DNA of 64,000 nt, from contig NZ_DF976999.1 of NCBI RefSeq assembly GCF_001485475.2, positions 158,001 through 222,000 on the forward strand, given 5' to 3'. Source of the stretch: Tepidanaerobacter syntrophicus. GTDB taxonomy: Bacteria; Bacillota; Thermosediminibacteria; Thermosediminibacterales; Tepidanaerobacteraceae. This document shows, in pieces, positions 56,116-64,000 of this stretch; the first letter of the stretch is position 1, and each line of letters opens with the position of its first letter. A program made the position numbers and the translations under genes. Below the pieces are notes generated by a model that was not told the DNA's origin, did no database searches, and saw only the letters and a program-made list of their open reading frames with translations.

Positions 56116-58137
56116 TTATAAAGTTTTGTCTACTACTTCATCTATCAGTTCTTGTTTTGGTATATACGGAAGTGTAATATGACCAAGGCTATCATAATTT
56201 TTATTAAAATCTACACCTGTTTCAATAGAGTTTTGATTTCGTGCCCAGGAGCGTCTTGCAACGCCGCACATTACATCCCATAATAGGGCGGACTTTATAA
56301 TATCATCGGTCTTTTTGCTTCCATCTAGCAGCAGTCCGAAGCCCCCGTTTATGGCTTTACTTATGCCTACGCCTCCGCCGTTGTGAAGGGCTACAAGGCT
56401 CATACCCCTTGCGGCATTGCCGGCAAAGCACTGTGTAGCCATGTCTGCCATTACATTACTGCCGTCTTTTATATTAGCTGTTTCTCTAAAGGGTGAATCG
56501 GTTCCGCTCACATCATGGTGGTCTCTTCCAAGCATCACAGGCCCGATTTCTCCTTTTCTTACCATATCATTGAATTTAAGGGCTATTTTCATTCTCCCTT
56601 CGGCATCTTGATAAAGTATCCTTGCCTGTGTGCCTACTACCAGCTTATTTTTTTCCGCATCGCGAATCCAGATATAGTTGTCCCTATCTTGGCCTCTGCG
56701 GTTTGGATCAATGCATTCCATAGCTGCTTTATCTGTTTTTCTTAAATCCTCTTTCTTGCCGCTTAGGCAAACCCAGCGGAAGGGTCCGTAACCATAGTCA
56801 AAAAGTTCCGGTCCCATTATGTCTTCAACATAGGAAGGGAATATAAAGCCATCTTTCTCATCTTTGCCATTCTTTGATATTTCTTTTACGCCTGCGTCGA
56901 ACACTGCCTTCATAAAGGAATTTCCATAATCAAAGAAGTAAGCGCCGCGATCAACCAAGGTTTTTATAAGTTCAAAATGCCTTCTCAAACTTTTATCAAC
57001 AAGCTGTTTGAATTTTTCTCTATCTGTTGCAAGCAGCTTGGTGCGCTCCTCAAAAGTCAGGCCTTGAGGGCAATATCCGCCGTCATATGCTGCATGGCAT
57101 GAGGTTTGGTCTGATAATAGGTCAATATGAATGTTATTTTTTACTGCATATTCCAGTAAATCAACTATGTTGCCGTGATAGGCAATAGACATAGGTTCTT
57201 TCTTTTTCATATATTCATGAGCAGTATCAAATACTTCTTTTAAATCTGACGATACTTTTTTCACCCATCCCTGGTCGTAGCGCGTTTTAATACGGGAATA
57301 GTCGACCTCGGCTATAATTCCAACACCACCGGCAATCTCTACTGCCTTGGGTTGTGCTCCACTCATTCCGCCAAGACCTGACGAGACAAATAGATAGCCT
57401 TTCAAGTCTTCATCATGGGGAATACCAAGTTTTAATCTCCCGGCATTTAATAGTGTATTGAAGGTTCCGTGAACTATTCCCTGGGGCCCGATGTACATCC
57501 AGCCTCCCGCTGTCATCTGTCCATAATTGGCAACTCCCATCTCTTCGGCAATTTCCCAGTCATCATGGTTGTCGAACATGCCTACCATTAAGGCATTTGT
57601 TATAATTACTCTTGGAGCTTCCGGCTTTGAGGGGAAAAGACCAAGGGGATGCCCTGACATAACTACAAGCGTCTGATCCTCAGTCATTACCTCAAGGTAT
57701 TTTTTAATTAATCTATACTGCATCCAATTTTGGCATACGCTGCCGGTTTCACCATATGTTACAAGCTCATAAGGGTAAAGCGCTACTTCAAAATCCAGAT
57801 TGTTGTCTATCATAACTTGAAAGGCTTTTCCGGCAAGGCATTTGCCTTTATATTCGTCGATAGGCCTTCCATATATTCTCCCCTGAGGCCTATAACGATA
57901 GCCATAAATTCTGCCATAAGTTAAAAGCTCATCTAAAAACTCAGGTGCAAGTTTTTCATGGTACTGCTCCGGTATATATCTCAAGGCATTCTTTAGTGCA
58001 GTTTTGGTCTGTTCCTTTGTCAGATTAAACCCCCGGCTAGGAGCTCTTCTAATGCCCTCCACAAATTTCGGCATTTCCGGCAATTCATCATCAAGCTTTA
58101 TTTTCATTGCCTTTGAAATATCATAATTGTTAAGCAT
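56116..58137 (-). CDS. hutU: Urocanate hydratase (HutU)
   Basis: A 673-residue urocanase, the long form seen in Clostridia and Bacteroidetes. Markers: TYGETGSVCQNWMQYRLI, VVMSGHPLGLFPS, NYGQMTAGGWMYIGPQGIVH, GGMSGAQPKAVEIAGGVGI, and the C-terminal VALHNGGGVGISKAINGGFG. It uses tightly bound NAD+ to add water to urocanate, giving imidazolone propionate. AAAGGAG 9 bases before ATG. It follows the AraC regulator by 56 bases. Confidence 0.97.
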   Translation of the reverse strand: MLNNYDISKAMKIKLDDELPEMPKFVEGIRRAPSRGFNLTKEQTKTALKNALRYIPEQYHEKLAPEFLDELLTYGRIYGYRYRPQGRIYGRPIDEYKGKCLAGKAFQVMIDNNLDFEVALYPYELVTYGETGSVCQNWMQYRLIKKYLEVMTEDQTLVVMSGHPLGLFPSKPEAPRVIITNALMVGMFDNHDDWEIAEEMGVANYGQMTAGGWMYIGPQGIVHGTFNTLLNAGRLKLGIPHDEDLKGYLFVSSGLGGMSGAQPKAVEIAGGVGIIAEVDYSRIKTRYDQGWVKKVSSDLKEVFDTAHEYMKKKEPMSIAYHGNIVDLLEYAVKNNIHIDLLSDQTSCHAAYDGGYCPQGLTFEERTKLLATDREKFKQLVDKSLRRHFELIKTLVDRGAYFFDYGNSFMKAVFDAGVKEISKNGKDEKDGFIFPSYVEDIMGPELFDYGYGPFRWVCLSGKKEDLRKTDKAAMECIDPNRRGQDRDNYIWIRDAEKNKLVVGTQARILYQDAEGRMKIALKFNDMVRKGEIGPVMLGRDHHDVSGTDSPFRETANIKDGSNVMADMATQCFAGNAARGMSLVALHNGGGVGISKAINGGFGLLLDGSKKTDDIIKSALLWDVMCGVARRSWARNQNSIETGVDFNKNYDSLGHITLPYIPKQELIDEVVDKTL

Positions 58138-58193
58138 TTTATCTCTCTCCTTTTTGTAATAATGTTTGGATATGCTTTGATTTAAGTCTGATT

Positions 58194-59426
58194 TTATTTT
58201 CCACTACTCTTTATTTTTTCTTCTTTATATACTTGATTATCTATTTTAAATTTGCTCGGCGGCACACCTTCAACATTCTTAAAAACTCTACCGAAATAAC
58301 TTGAATCTTGGTATCCTACTTGGCTGCTTACTTCCTTTATACTCAAATCTGTTGTCAAAAGAAGCTTTTTAGCCTCATTTATTCTAACTTTTGTTAAGTA
58401 TTCTATAAAATTCATGCTTGTAAATCTCTTGAACTCATGACTAAAATGATATGGACTTATGTGAACGTGTTCTGATACATCTTCTAAGGTTATATTACTT
58501 GCAAAATTATCATTAATATACTCGATAGCTTCTTCAAATAGTTTGGTATTCATGTGTTTCCTACGTCTAGATATCTCATCGATTATTTGCGAGACAAGTT
58601 CTTTGGTCTGATTTTCTAATTCTAAGAATGTATCGCTTTCTGCTATTCTCTTTAAAAACCTACGGCTTAATATTCCAAGCTTTTCCGATCGAATTCCCGC
58701 CTCTATTCCCGCCCTTATAATTATCAAGGCAATTTCATTAAATCTTGCTTTAACAATTACAGGATCGATGTTTGGCGTTTTGTTAGTGATTGAGCTTATA
58801 AAATCATCTAAAATCTTAAAAGCAGCTTTCTTATCACAGCTGAGTATTTTTACAGAAAACTGAGATTCAATTTCTATAGAAAAGATATTAGGGTCTGTTA
58901 TAAAAGGAATAGTGTTTGCAATATGAATTGCTTGTCCGGTGCCAGTGTAAAATTTATGGCGACATGCCCGAAGTGCATCTTTATATGAAAGATGTAGATC
59001 GAAAATATTTTTACAAGGAAGGCCTATTCCTATTGTTATGGATATACCCGTTTCGTCTTCGATGTATCTTTGCAAATTTTGGCCGATATCTAAGGCTTTC
59101 TCTCTTGTTTCTTCTTTATTATTGAGTTGAAAAAGTAGTGCATATAAATCTTCCTCCATAGGCACTACTAAGGTATAAAGATTTTCAACTGCTTCTTTAA
59201 GGCTTTCCAATACAGCAAGTCTTAAATTCTGCCGCTGTATCTCGCTCTTATTGCCAAATTGCAAGTGATAGTTGTCAATAGCTGCGACCATAACTATATT
59301 AGGTCTAAAGTCTGCAGCAATTTCTTTCTCAAATTCTAAAATTTCCTCCTCGTATTTAATATTGTTGCAAAGAAGGTCTCTGAAAAAACCTAGTCGGGCA
59401 TATTCTGTAAAAAGATCTTTTTCCAT
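58194..59426 (-). CDS. AraC-family regulator with degenerate GGDEF-like sensor region
   Basis: A 410-residue regulator. The N-terminal 290 residues resemble the degenerate GGDEF-type region of YesN-like proteins (ISITIGIGLPCKNIFDLHLSY, then ALRACRHKFYTG). The C-terminal AraC double HTH has EDVSEHVHISPYHFSHEFKR and SIKEVSSQVGYQDSSYFGRV. ATG 59426 (9-base spacer from AGGAGG) is better than the ATG at 59435. It heads the hutU-ftcD-hutI-fhs-fchA run, so it is the likely histidine/urocanate-responsive regulator (inference). Confidence 0.85.
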   Translation of the reverse strand: MEKDLFTEYARLGFFRDLLCNNIKYEEEILEFEKEIAADFRPNIVMVAAIDNYHLQFGNKSEIQRQNLRLAVLESLKEAVENLYTLVVPMEEDLYALLFQLNNKEETREKALDIGQNLQRYIEDETGISITIGIGLPCKNIFDLHLSYKDALRACRHKFYTGTGQAIHIANTIPFITDPNIFSIEIESQFSVKILSCDKKAAFKILDDFISSITNKTPNIDPVIVKARFNEIALIIIRAGIEAGIRSEKLGILSRRFLKRIAESDTFLELENQTKELVSQIIDEISRRRKHMNTKLFEEAIEYINDNFASNITLEDVSEHVHISPYHFSHEFKRFTSMNFIEYLTKVRINEAKKLLLTTDLSIKEVSSQVGYQDSSYFGRVFKNVEGVPPSKFKIDNQVYKEEKIKSSGK

Positions 59427-59525
59427 TAATGGCATACCTCCTATAAATTTTTAGTCGATTCATAGAATTGTAGGTGGGTTTTGTCTGGTTATTTTTATGC
59501 CCGACTTTACCTTTGATTTTTTTAC

Positions 59526-59563
59526 TTGCATAAGCCCTACAAAATTTTGTAGGGCTTATGCAA
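59526..59563. terminator. 38-bp perfect palindrome ending the hutH-side operon
   Basis: TTGCATAAGCCCTACAAAA and its exact complement, between the flavoenzyme stop and the araC leader. It is a strong terminator hairpin, also symmetric enough to be a dimer-binding site. Confidence 0.75.
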
Positions 59564-59577
59564 AGATTATTACTGCA

Positions 59578-61533
59578 CTATATGCTCATTGCTGCATCAT
59601 AGCCGCTTCGAATTGCTTCTAATACCCTTTTTGGTTTTAAACAGTCGCCAATAAGATAAAATTCTGGTGCATATTTTCTAAATTTATTAGTATCATTTGG
59701 ATCAGCCTTTAATCCTACGGCTATTATTACATTATCAGCTTCGTATAGCTTTTCTTCGCCGTTTGCCGTTACTGCAATTACACCTTCATTTTTAATTTCT
59801 TTACATATAGTATTGGTTAAAAGCTCTATCGGGTATTTTGCTATTTCTAAAAGAAGCGCTTCTCGATATAAATATGCCCCGTCCGGTATAACTTCGGGCT
59901 TCATTTCCAGCACTTTTACTTTTTTACCGTGCTGGGCAAAATAAAGCGCTTCTTCGCATCCCACCAGGCCGCCTCCTACTACCACTACATTATCACCAAT
60001 ATTCACATTTTTATTGTAAATATCAGCGGCTAAAACGACTTTTTCACTATCGATCCCGGGAATATTTGGAATTATTGGGTGGGCCCCAACTGCTGCAATG
60101 ATAACGTCCGGCGAGATATATTCAACAACTTCAGGTGTAGCTTCTGTATTAAGCATTACTTTTATTGCTCTCTCATTTACACGTTGAATAAGAAGATCTT
60201 TAAACTTCATTAAGTCAATTTTAAATGGGACATGCTCTGAAAAGTTAATAAGGCCTCCTAATTTATCCTCTTTTTCACAAAGAACAACTTCATGCCCCAT
60301 ATCTGCTGCAGTTATTGCGGCTTCCATCCCGGCAGGTCCACCGCCAATAACCAGCACTTTTTTACGTCCTTCGAACGGTTTTACGACCATCGCTTCTTGT
60401 TCTCTGCCAATAATTGGATTAACAGTGCATCTAAGGCTTCGAGTTGGATACTTTACATAAGGTACAAAATCTCCGCTTAAACAAACAAGACAACGCTGGC
60501 ATGGGGTAATATCATTCGCTTTTCTCATCTTTGCCTTTTTAGGTAAATAAGGATCTGCAAGTAACCCGCGGCCTATCGCTACAATATCAGCTTTCCCACT
60601 TGCTATTATTTCGTCCATCATAGCCGGATCGTTTAAACCACCTACGACAGCAACTTTACTTGTTTTTACTGCGTTTTTAATGGCTGCGGCAAGCGGGACG
60701 TTCAATCCTCGCTCGCAAAAGGGTGATGAAAACATTTTTACATTTGTTTTTGGATCATGAAATGTTCCGCACGAAACATGTATTATATCAACTTTGCCGT
60801 CGAGCATCTTGGAAAATTCTACCATATCTTCAATAGTATAACCGCCTTCCGTATGCTCCGTTCCACTTAGCCTAAATTCAATCGGAAAACCCGGACCACA
60901 CTTCTTTCTTATATTTTCTACGACCATTAAAGAAATACGTGCACGGTTTTCAATGCTTCCGCCAAATCGATCCTTGCGATGGTTTGTAAGTGGTGATAAA
61001 AACTGATGCAAAAGCCATCCATGTGAACCATGAACCATGCACATATCGCATCCACCTAATTTTGCCATTTCTGCGGCATCTCCAAAAGCTTCAACGACTT
61101 CAGCTATAATATCTTCATCCATTTCTACAATAGGTCCTCCAAATAGAGGCGGCGCTGCGCTAGGACCGTATATTGTACCTTTATAGTAATCAGCATTCGC
61201 TCTTCTTCCGGGGTGAACTAATTGAATTGATGAAAAAGCTCCATGGCGTTTAATAGCATCAGTAGTACGAATTAATGAGGGTAAGATATCAGGGTTGTCA
61301 AGACATGGCATCCTTCCGTGAGCTACGCCAGTCTTTGTATGAACATTGCTTTCTCCTATTACAACAAGAGCTGCGCCACCCTTTGCCTTCATTTCAAAAT
61401 ACGCAACTGTCTCAGGTGTTAAAAAACCCTCTTCTGTATTATACCCTGTATTTCCCGGTGCCGCTTCTATTCTATTTTTAAAGGTTAGCGGCCCGATTTG
61501 CAGGGGGCTAAATAAATTCGGATAGACTTTCAT
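59578..61533 (-). CDS. Enoate-reductase-like OYE/FAD/Fe-S flavoenzyme
   Basis: A 651-residue, three-part NADH:flavin oxidoreductase. An OYE TIM barrel (about 1-335, HGSHGWLLHQFLSPL with FGGSIENR) is followed by a 4Fe-4S site CQRCLVC near 340 with the fourth cysteine in RCTVNP. FAD and NAD folds come next (VIGGGPAGMEAAITAADMG, VVVGGGLVGCEEAL). This is the layout of 2-enoate reductase and 2,4-dienoyl-CoA reductase. AAGGAGG 8 bases before ATG 61533. It lies in one run with hutH and the permease, so an alpha,beta-unsaturated acid such as urocanate is a plausible substrate (inference). Confidence 0.88.
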   Translation of the reverse strand: MKVYPNLFSPLQIGPLTFKNRIEAAPGNTGYNTEEGFLTPETVAYFEMKAKGGAALVVIGESNVHTKTGVAHGRMPCLDNPDILPSLIRTTDAIKRHGAFSSIQLVHPGRRANADYYKGTIYGPSAAPPLFGGPIVEMDEDIIAEVVEAFGDAAEMAKLGGCDMCMVHGSHGWLLHQFLSPLTNHRKDRFGGSIENRARISLMVVENIRKKCGPGFPIEFRLSGTEHTEGGYTIEDMVEFSKMLDGKVDIIHVSCGTFHDPKTNVKMFSSPFCERGLNVPLAAAIKNAVKTSKVAVVGGLNDPAMMDEIIASGKADIVAIGRGLLADPYLPKKAKMRKANDITPCQRCLVCLSGDFVPYVKYPTRSLRCTVNPIIGREQEAMVVKPFEGRKKVLVIGGGPAGMEAAITAADMGHEVVLCEKEDKLGGLINFSEHVPFKIDLMKFKDLLIQRVNERAIKVMLNTEATPEVVEYISPDVIIAAVGAHPIIPNIPGIDSEKVVLAADIYNKNVNIGDNVVVVGGGLVGCEEALYFAQHGKKVKVLEMKPEVIPDGAYLYREALLLEIAKYPIELLTNTICKEIKNEGVIAVTANGEEKLYEADNVIIAVGLKADPNDTNKFRKYAPEFYLIGDCLKPKRVLEAIRSGYDAAMSI

Positions 61534-61591
61534 TAAAAATTCCTCCTTCAACTTTTAATTTCCATTTATAGCAAATCATAAAAATTAAACT

Positions 61592-62926
61592 TTAAGCTTC
61601 TTCATAGCTCACTTCCATATGTACCTTCCCACTTCTTAACATAATCACAGAATACAGCGTTGCAAATACTGCTACAGCAATATTGCCTATAAACTCTGCT
61701 TTTGTTAAATTTCCAAGAAGCAGACCTATCTGAGCAACTGTCGAAGCAGTTCCCAGAAGACTGAAAAATACTAAAGAACCATAAGAAACATGGTATTTTG
61801 ATTTCTCCCAAAGGTCAGGGATAACTTTTGGCATATTCATTGCAGAATAACAAACTAAGGCAAAAAATAGATTGTTTAGAATGACAGCCATATTTCCAAG
61901 TGTTGATATATTAACTTTAAAAAATATAGGTATTAAACTTTCAATATAAAGTAGAGTAAGGATAATGTATGGAACCTTGTTTTTGTTTAACTTTCCTAAA
62001 CCCCTAGGAAGCCATCCATCAACGCATGCTTGAAGTATTGGTTTTGGTATCCAGCCAAGACACGAATTTAGTGTTGTTGTAAGCGCAAACATGGCACCGC
62101 CAACTACAAAAAAGATATACAAAGGCCATGGCAGTATTTCTTGAGCTACAAGTGTTAAGGGTTTGTTTGCCACTTGTTCTACGGGCAACACTCCGGCAGC
62201 TACTGTTGCCATAAGAGCATAGAATGCAGCTATAACAAGAGTGCCTGTTATTATAGCAAAAGGAATATCTTTTGTGGGGTTCTTGGCTTCAGCTCCAAGA
62301 TGTATAACTACATTTGCGCCTCCTGTAGCCCATGTCATTAAGGCAGCTGCAGAAAACAATCCCCGCCATCCATGTGTCATAAAACCCTCTCCAAAGAAAT
62401 TTGGCTGTATATTGGGCATACCATAAACAATAAATATGGTTAGTGCTACCGCCATAATCACCGCCATAAGGTTCTGCAGCTTTGCTGCTGCTTCTATTCC
62501 CATCAAATTTATTAAATAAAAAATCGTTAACATAGCAAATGCCACTAAGGTGTGATTTAATCCAGGTATAAGTGCCAGGGTATAATCCGCAAAGCTTATT
62601 GCATACATCGACAAAGTACACCAAGCAATTATATGGATAATTATAAAAAATCCTGCAGCACCTTCATGGACCAGTAAAGCCAATTGAGTATAAAATCCTC
62701 CTCTTAACCTTATAGTTCCGCTTACAAAAATCATAGGAACTGTCATAGCAAGAGTGAAGAGTGCAGCAATTATCATTGCGATATTTGCAGATCTGCCGGT
62801 CATTCCAATAGCAACTCCTGTCAGAGCAAAGACGCCGGCGCCTATTGTCTGCCCTATTGCAATAGACAAAAGTTCTTTTCTTCCAAGCACTCGCTTAAGT
62901 TCTTTTGTTGAAGTCAGTTCTGGCAT
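61592..62926 (-). CDS. APC-family amino-acid permease
   Basis: A 444-residue membrane protein with about 12 hydrophobic helices and the APC start LSIAIGQTIGAGVFALTGVA (first helix with the substrate-binding GAG). Helix 6 region has AAALMTWATGGANVVIHLGAE. It lies between hutH and the flavoenzyme, so histidine or urocanate import is the likely role. AAGGAGG 7 bases upstream. Confidence 0.87.
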   Translation of the reverse strand: MPELTSTKELKRVLGRKELLSIAIGQTIGAGVFALTGVAIGMTGRSANIAMIIAALFTLAMTVPMIFVSGTIRLRGGFYTQLALLVHEGAAGFFIIIHIIAWCTLSMYAISFADYTLALIPGLNHTLVAFAMLTIFYLINLMGIEAAAKLQNLMAVIMAVALTIFIVYGMPNIQPNFFGEGFMTHGWRGLFSAAALMTWATGGANVVIHLGAEAKNPTKDIPFAIITGTLVIAAFYALMATVAAGVLPVEQVANKPLTLVAQEILPWPLYIFFVVGGAMFALTTTLNSCLGWIPKPILQACVDGWLPRGLGKLNKNKVPYIILTLLYIESLIPIFFKVNISTLGNMAVILNNLFFALVCYSAMNMPKVIPDLWEKSKYHVSYGSLVFFSLLGTASTVAQIGLLLGNLTKAEFIGNIAVAVFATLYSVIMLRSGKVHMEVSYEEA

Positions 62927-63007
62927 AGTTATCCTCCTTTTAAGAATTTTTTAAACAGAATAGTAAATTAGATATATATTTACCACTTCCTTTTTTATAC
63001 TTTCTAT

Positions 63008-64000
63008 TTATATAAGTTCATTTGTCAAAATTAGATTTGAAATTGTGCTTATTTCGTTTGACAAAACTCTGTCATGTGACAATGTACCAACTTTTTCCCT
63101 TATTAACCTATATGCCTCTTTTGTCCCCTTCCCCATCTCCTTTCCTTTATTTTCTTTTAGCCGCAAATCTATTGCTTGTGCTGCGCATAAAAGCTCGATA
63201 GCTAAAACGTTTCTCGTGTTTTCAACTATTCTTCTTGCTTTTCTTGCTGCAATGGTTCCCATGCTTACATGGTCTTCCTGGTTTGCTGAAGATGGGATGG
63301 AATCTACGCTTGCCGGAGTTGCAAGGGTTTTATTTTCCGATACCAGTGATGCTGCAGTATATTGAGCTATCATAAGGCCTGAATTTAAGCCGCCATTGTC
63401 TACCAAGAATGCAGGCAGTCCCTCGTTTAGGCTAGGATTTACAAGGCGCTCAATCCGACGTTCCGCAATGCTTGCAAGCTCCGAAACCGCTATCCCCATA
63501 TAATCCATGTTTATAGCTATGGGCTCCCCATGGAAATTGCCGCCGGAAATAACCACATCGCTTTCAGGGAAAATTAAGGGATTATCTGTTGCCGAATTCA
63601 TTTCAATTTCAACTATCTCTTTAATATGTTCTAATGCGTCTCTTACGGCACCATGCACCTGTGGAATACATCTTAGTGTATATGCGTCTTGCACTTTTGG
63701 ATTACCTTGATGTGTTACAAATTTGCTTCCTTCTAAAAGTTTTCTCATGTTTCTTGCGCATTCTATCTGCCCTTTGTGAGGTCTTACTAAATTAACATTT
63801 TCGTCAAAGGCATCTATCACACCATTTAAAGCTTCAAAAGTCAGTGCCGCAGATATATCAGCAATTCTTGACAAATTTATTGCTTCAGCAAGAGCTAGGC
63901 TTCCTATGGCTGTCATGGCTTGTGTACCATTTATAAGGGCAAGTCCTTCCTTTGCTTCAAGTGTTACAGGCATTATTCCTGCCAGCTGCATAGCTTCTTT
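63008..64000 (-). CDS. hutH: Histidine ammonia-lyase (HutH), N-terminus outside window
   Basis: The C-terminal two thirds of HutH; the frame stays open to the window edge (KEAMQLAGIMPVTLEAKEGL). Family markers: LALINGTQAMTAIGSLAL, HPSSQNQEDHVSMG-like SIPSSANQEDHVSMGTIAA, and NSATDNPLIFPESD. The MIO-forming Ala-Ser-Gly lies upstream, beyond the window. It removes ammonia from histidine to give urocanate, the first step of the pathway. The gene is followed by the permease after 81 bases. Confidence 0.95.
   Translation of the reverse strand, partial: KEAMQLAGIMPVTLEAKEGLALINGTQAMTAIGSLALAEAINLSRIADISAALTFEALNGVIDAFDENVNLVRPHKGQIECARNMRKLLEGSKFVTHQGNPKVQDAYTLRCIPQVHGAVRDALEHIKEIVEIEMNSATDNPLIFPESDVVISGGNFHGEPIAINMDYMGIAVSELASIAERRIERLVNPSLNEGLPAFLVDNGGLNSGLMIAQYTAASLVSENKTLATPASVDSIPSSANQEDHVSMGTIAARKARRIVENTRNVLAIELLCAAQAIDLRLKENKGKEMGKGTKEAYRLIREKVGTLSHDRVLSNEISTISNLILTNELI

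Noticed and set aside
1-64000. tRNA, rRNA, integrase or transposase genes
   Set aside because: None found by eye; the island lacks an obvious integration module within the window.

Overview
The window is low-GC DNA from a Gram-positive anaerobe of the Clostridia. Evidence: the comFC-yvyF-flgM-flgN-flgK-flgL-DUF6470-fliW-csrA order matches the Bacillus/Clostridia layout, there are many TTG starts with strong AGGAGG ribosome-binding sites, RF2 carries a programmed frameshift, HPF is the long form, and amino-acid fermentation genes include formate-tetrahydrofolate ligase. A Thermosediminibacterales/Tepidanaerobacter-like host would fit, but I cannot fix the genus from sequence alone.

Region 1 (about 1-25,140) is a dense defence island. 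From the left: a broken DUF1998 gene; a one-chain DUF262-HNH (GmrSD-like) protein; a complete four-gene type I Zorya system (zorABCD); a HicBA toxin-antitoxin pair; a DpnII-family restriction-modification operon (Dam, DpnII endonuclease, an extra methyltransferase); then a minus-strand operon with a stand-alone methyltransferase, a shortened type III Mod, a large PLD/SNF2-type helicase, a DUF4391 protein, a full-length Mod and a type III Res. The left half is built from repeated modules. A collapsed copy of the hicBA-DpnII module lies left of Zorya (3123-3447), and a truncated third start of that module lies next to res (13317-13437). Both record rearrangement by short-repeat deletion.

Region 2 (25,218-41,450) is core genome: the late flagellar/carbon-storage operon, comFC, a ZIP metal transporter, prfB with its +1 frameshift, secA, long hpf, a cold-shock gene, a TGS-domain nucleoside kinase, a TPM/LemA pair and an NlpC/P60 peptidase.

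Region 3 (40,635-50,592) looks like a murein-peptide uptake and catabolism unit: L-Ala-D/L-Glu epimerase, a sigma-54 enhancer-binding regulator, oppABCDF and a YkfC-like endopeptidase. A good sigma-54 promoter and an upstream palindrome precede oppA. oppA itself is split by an A8 homopolymer frameshift just after the lipoprotein signal.

Region 4 (50,673-64,000) is a histidine-fermentation locus: hutH, an APC permease, an enoate-reductase-like flavoenzyme, an AraC-type regulator, hutU, ftcD, hutI, fhs and fchA, followed by a tetrahydrofolate riboswitch controlling the folate ECF transporter folT. Together they predict histidine to glutamate plus formate with ATP made by Fhs. They also suggest a possible urocanate-reducing electron sink through the flavoenzyme.
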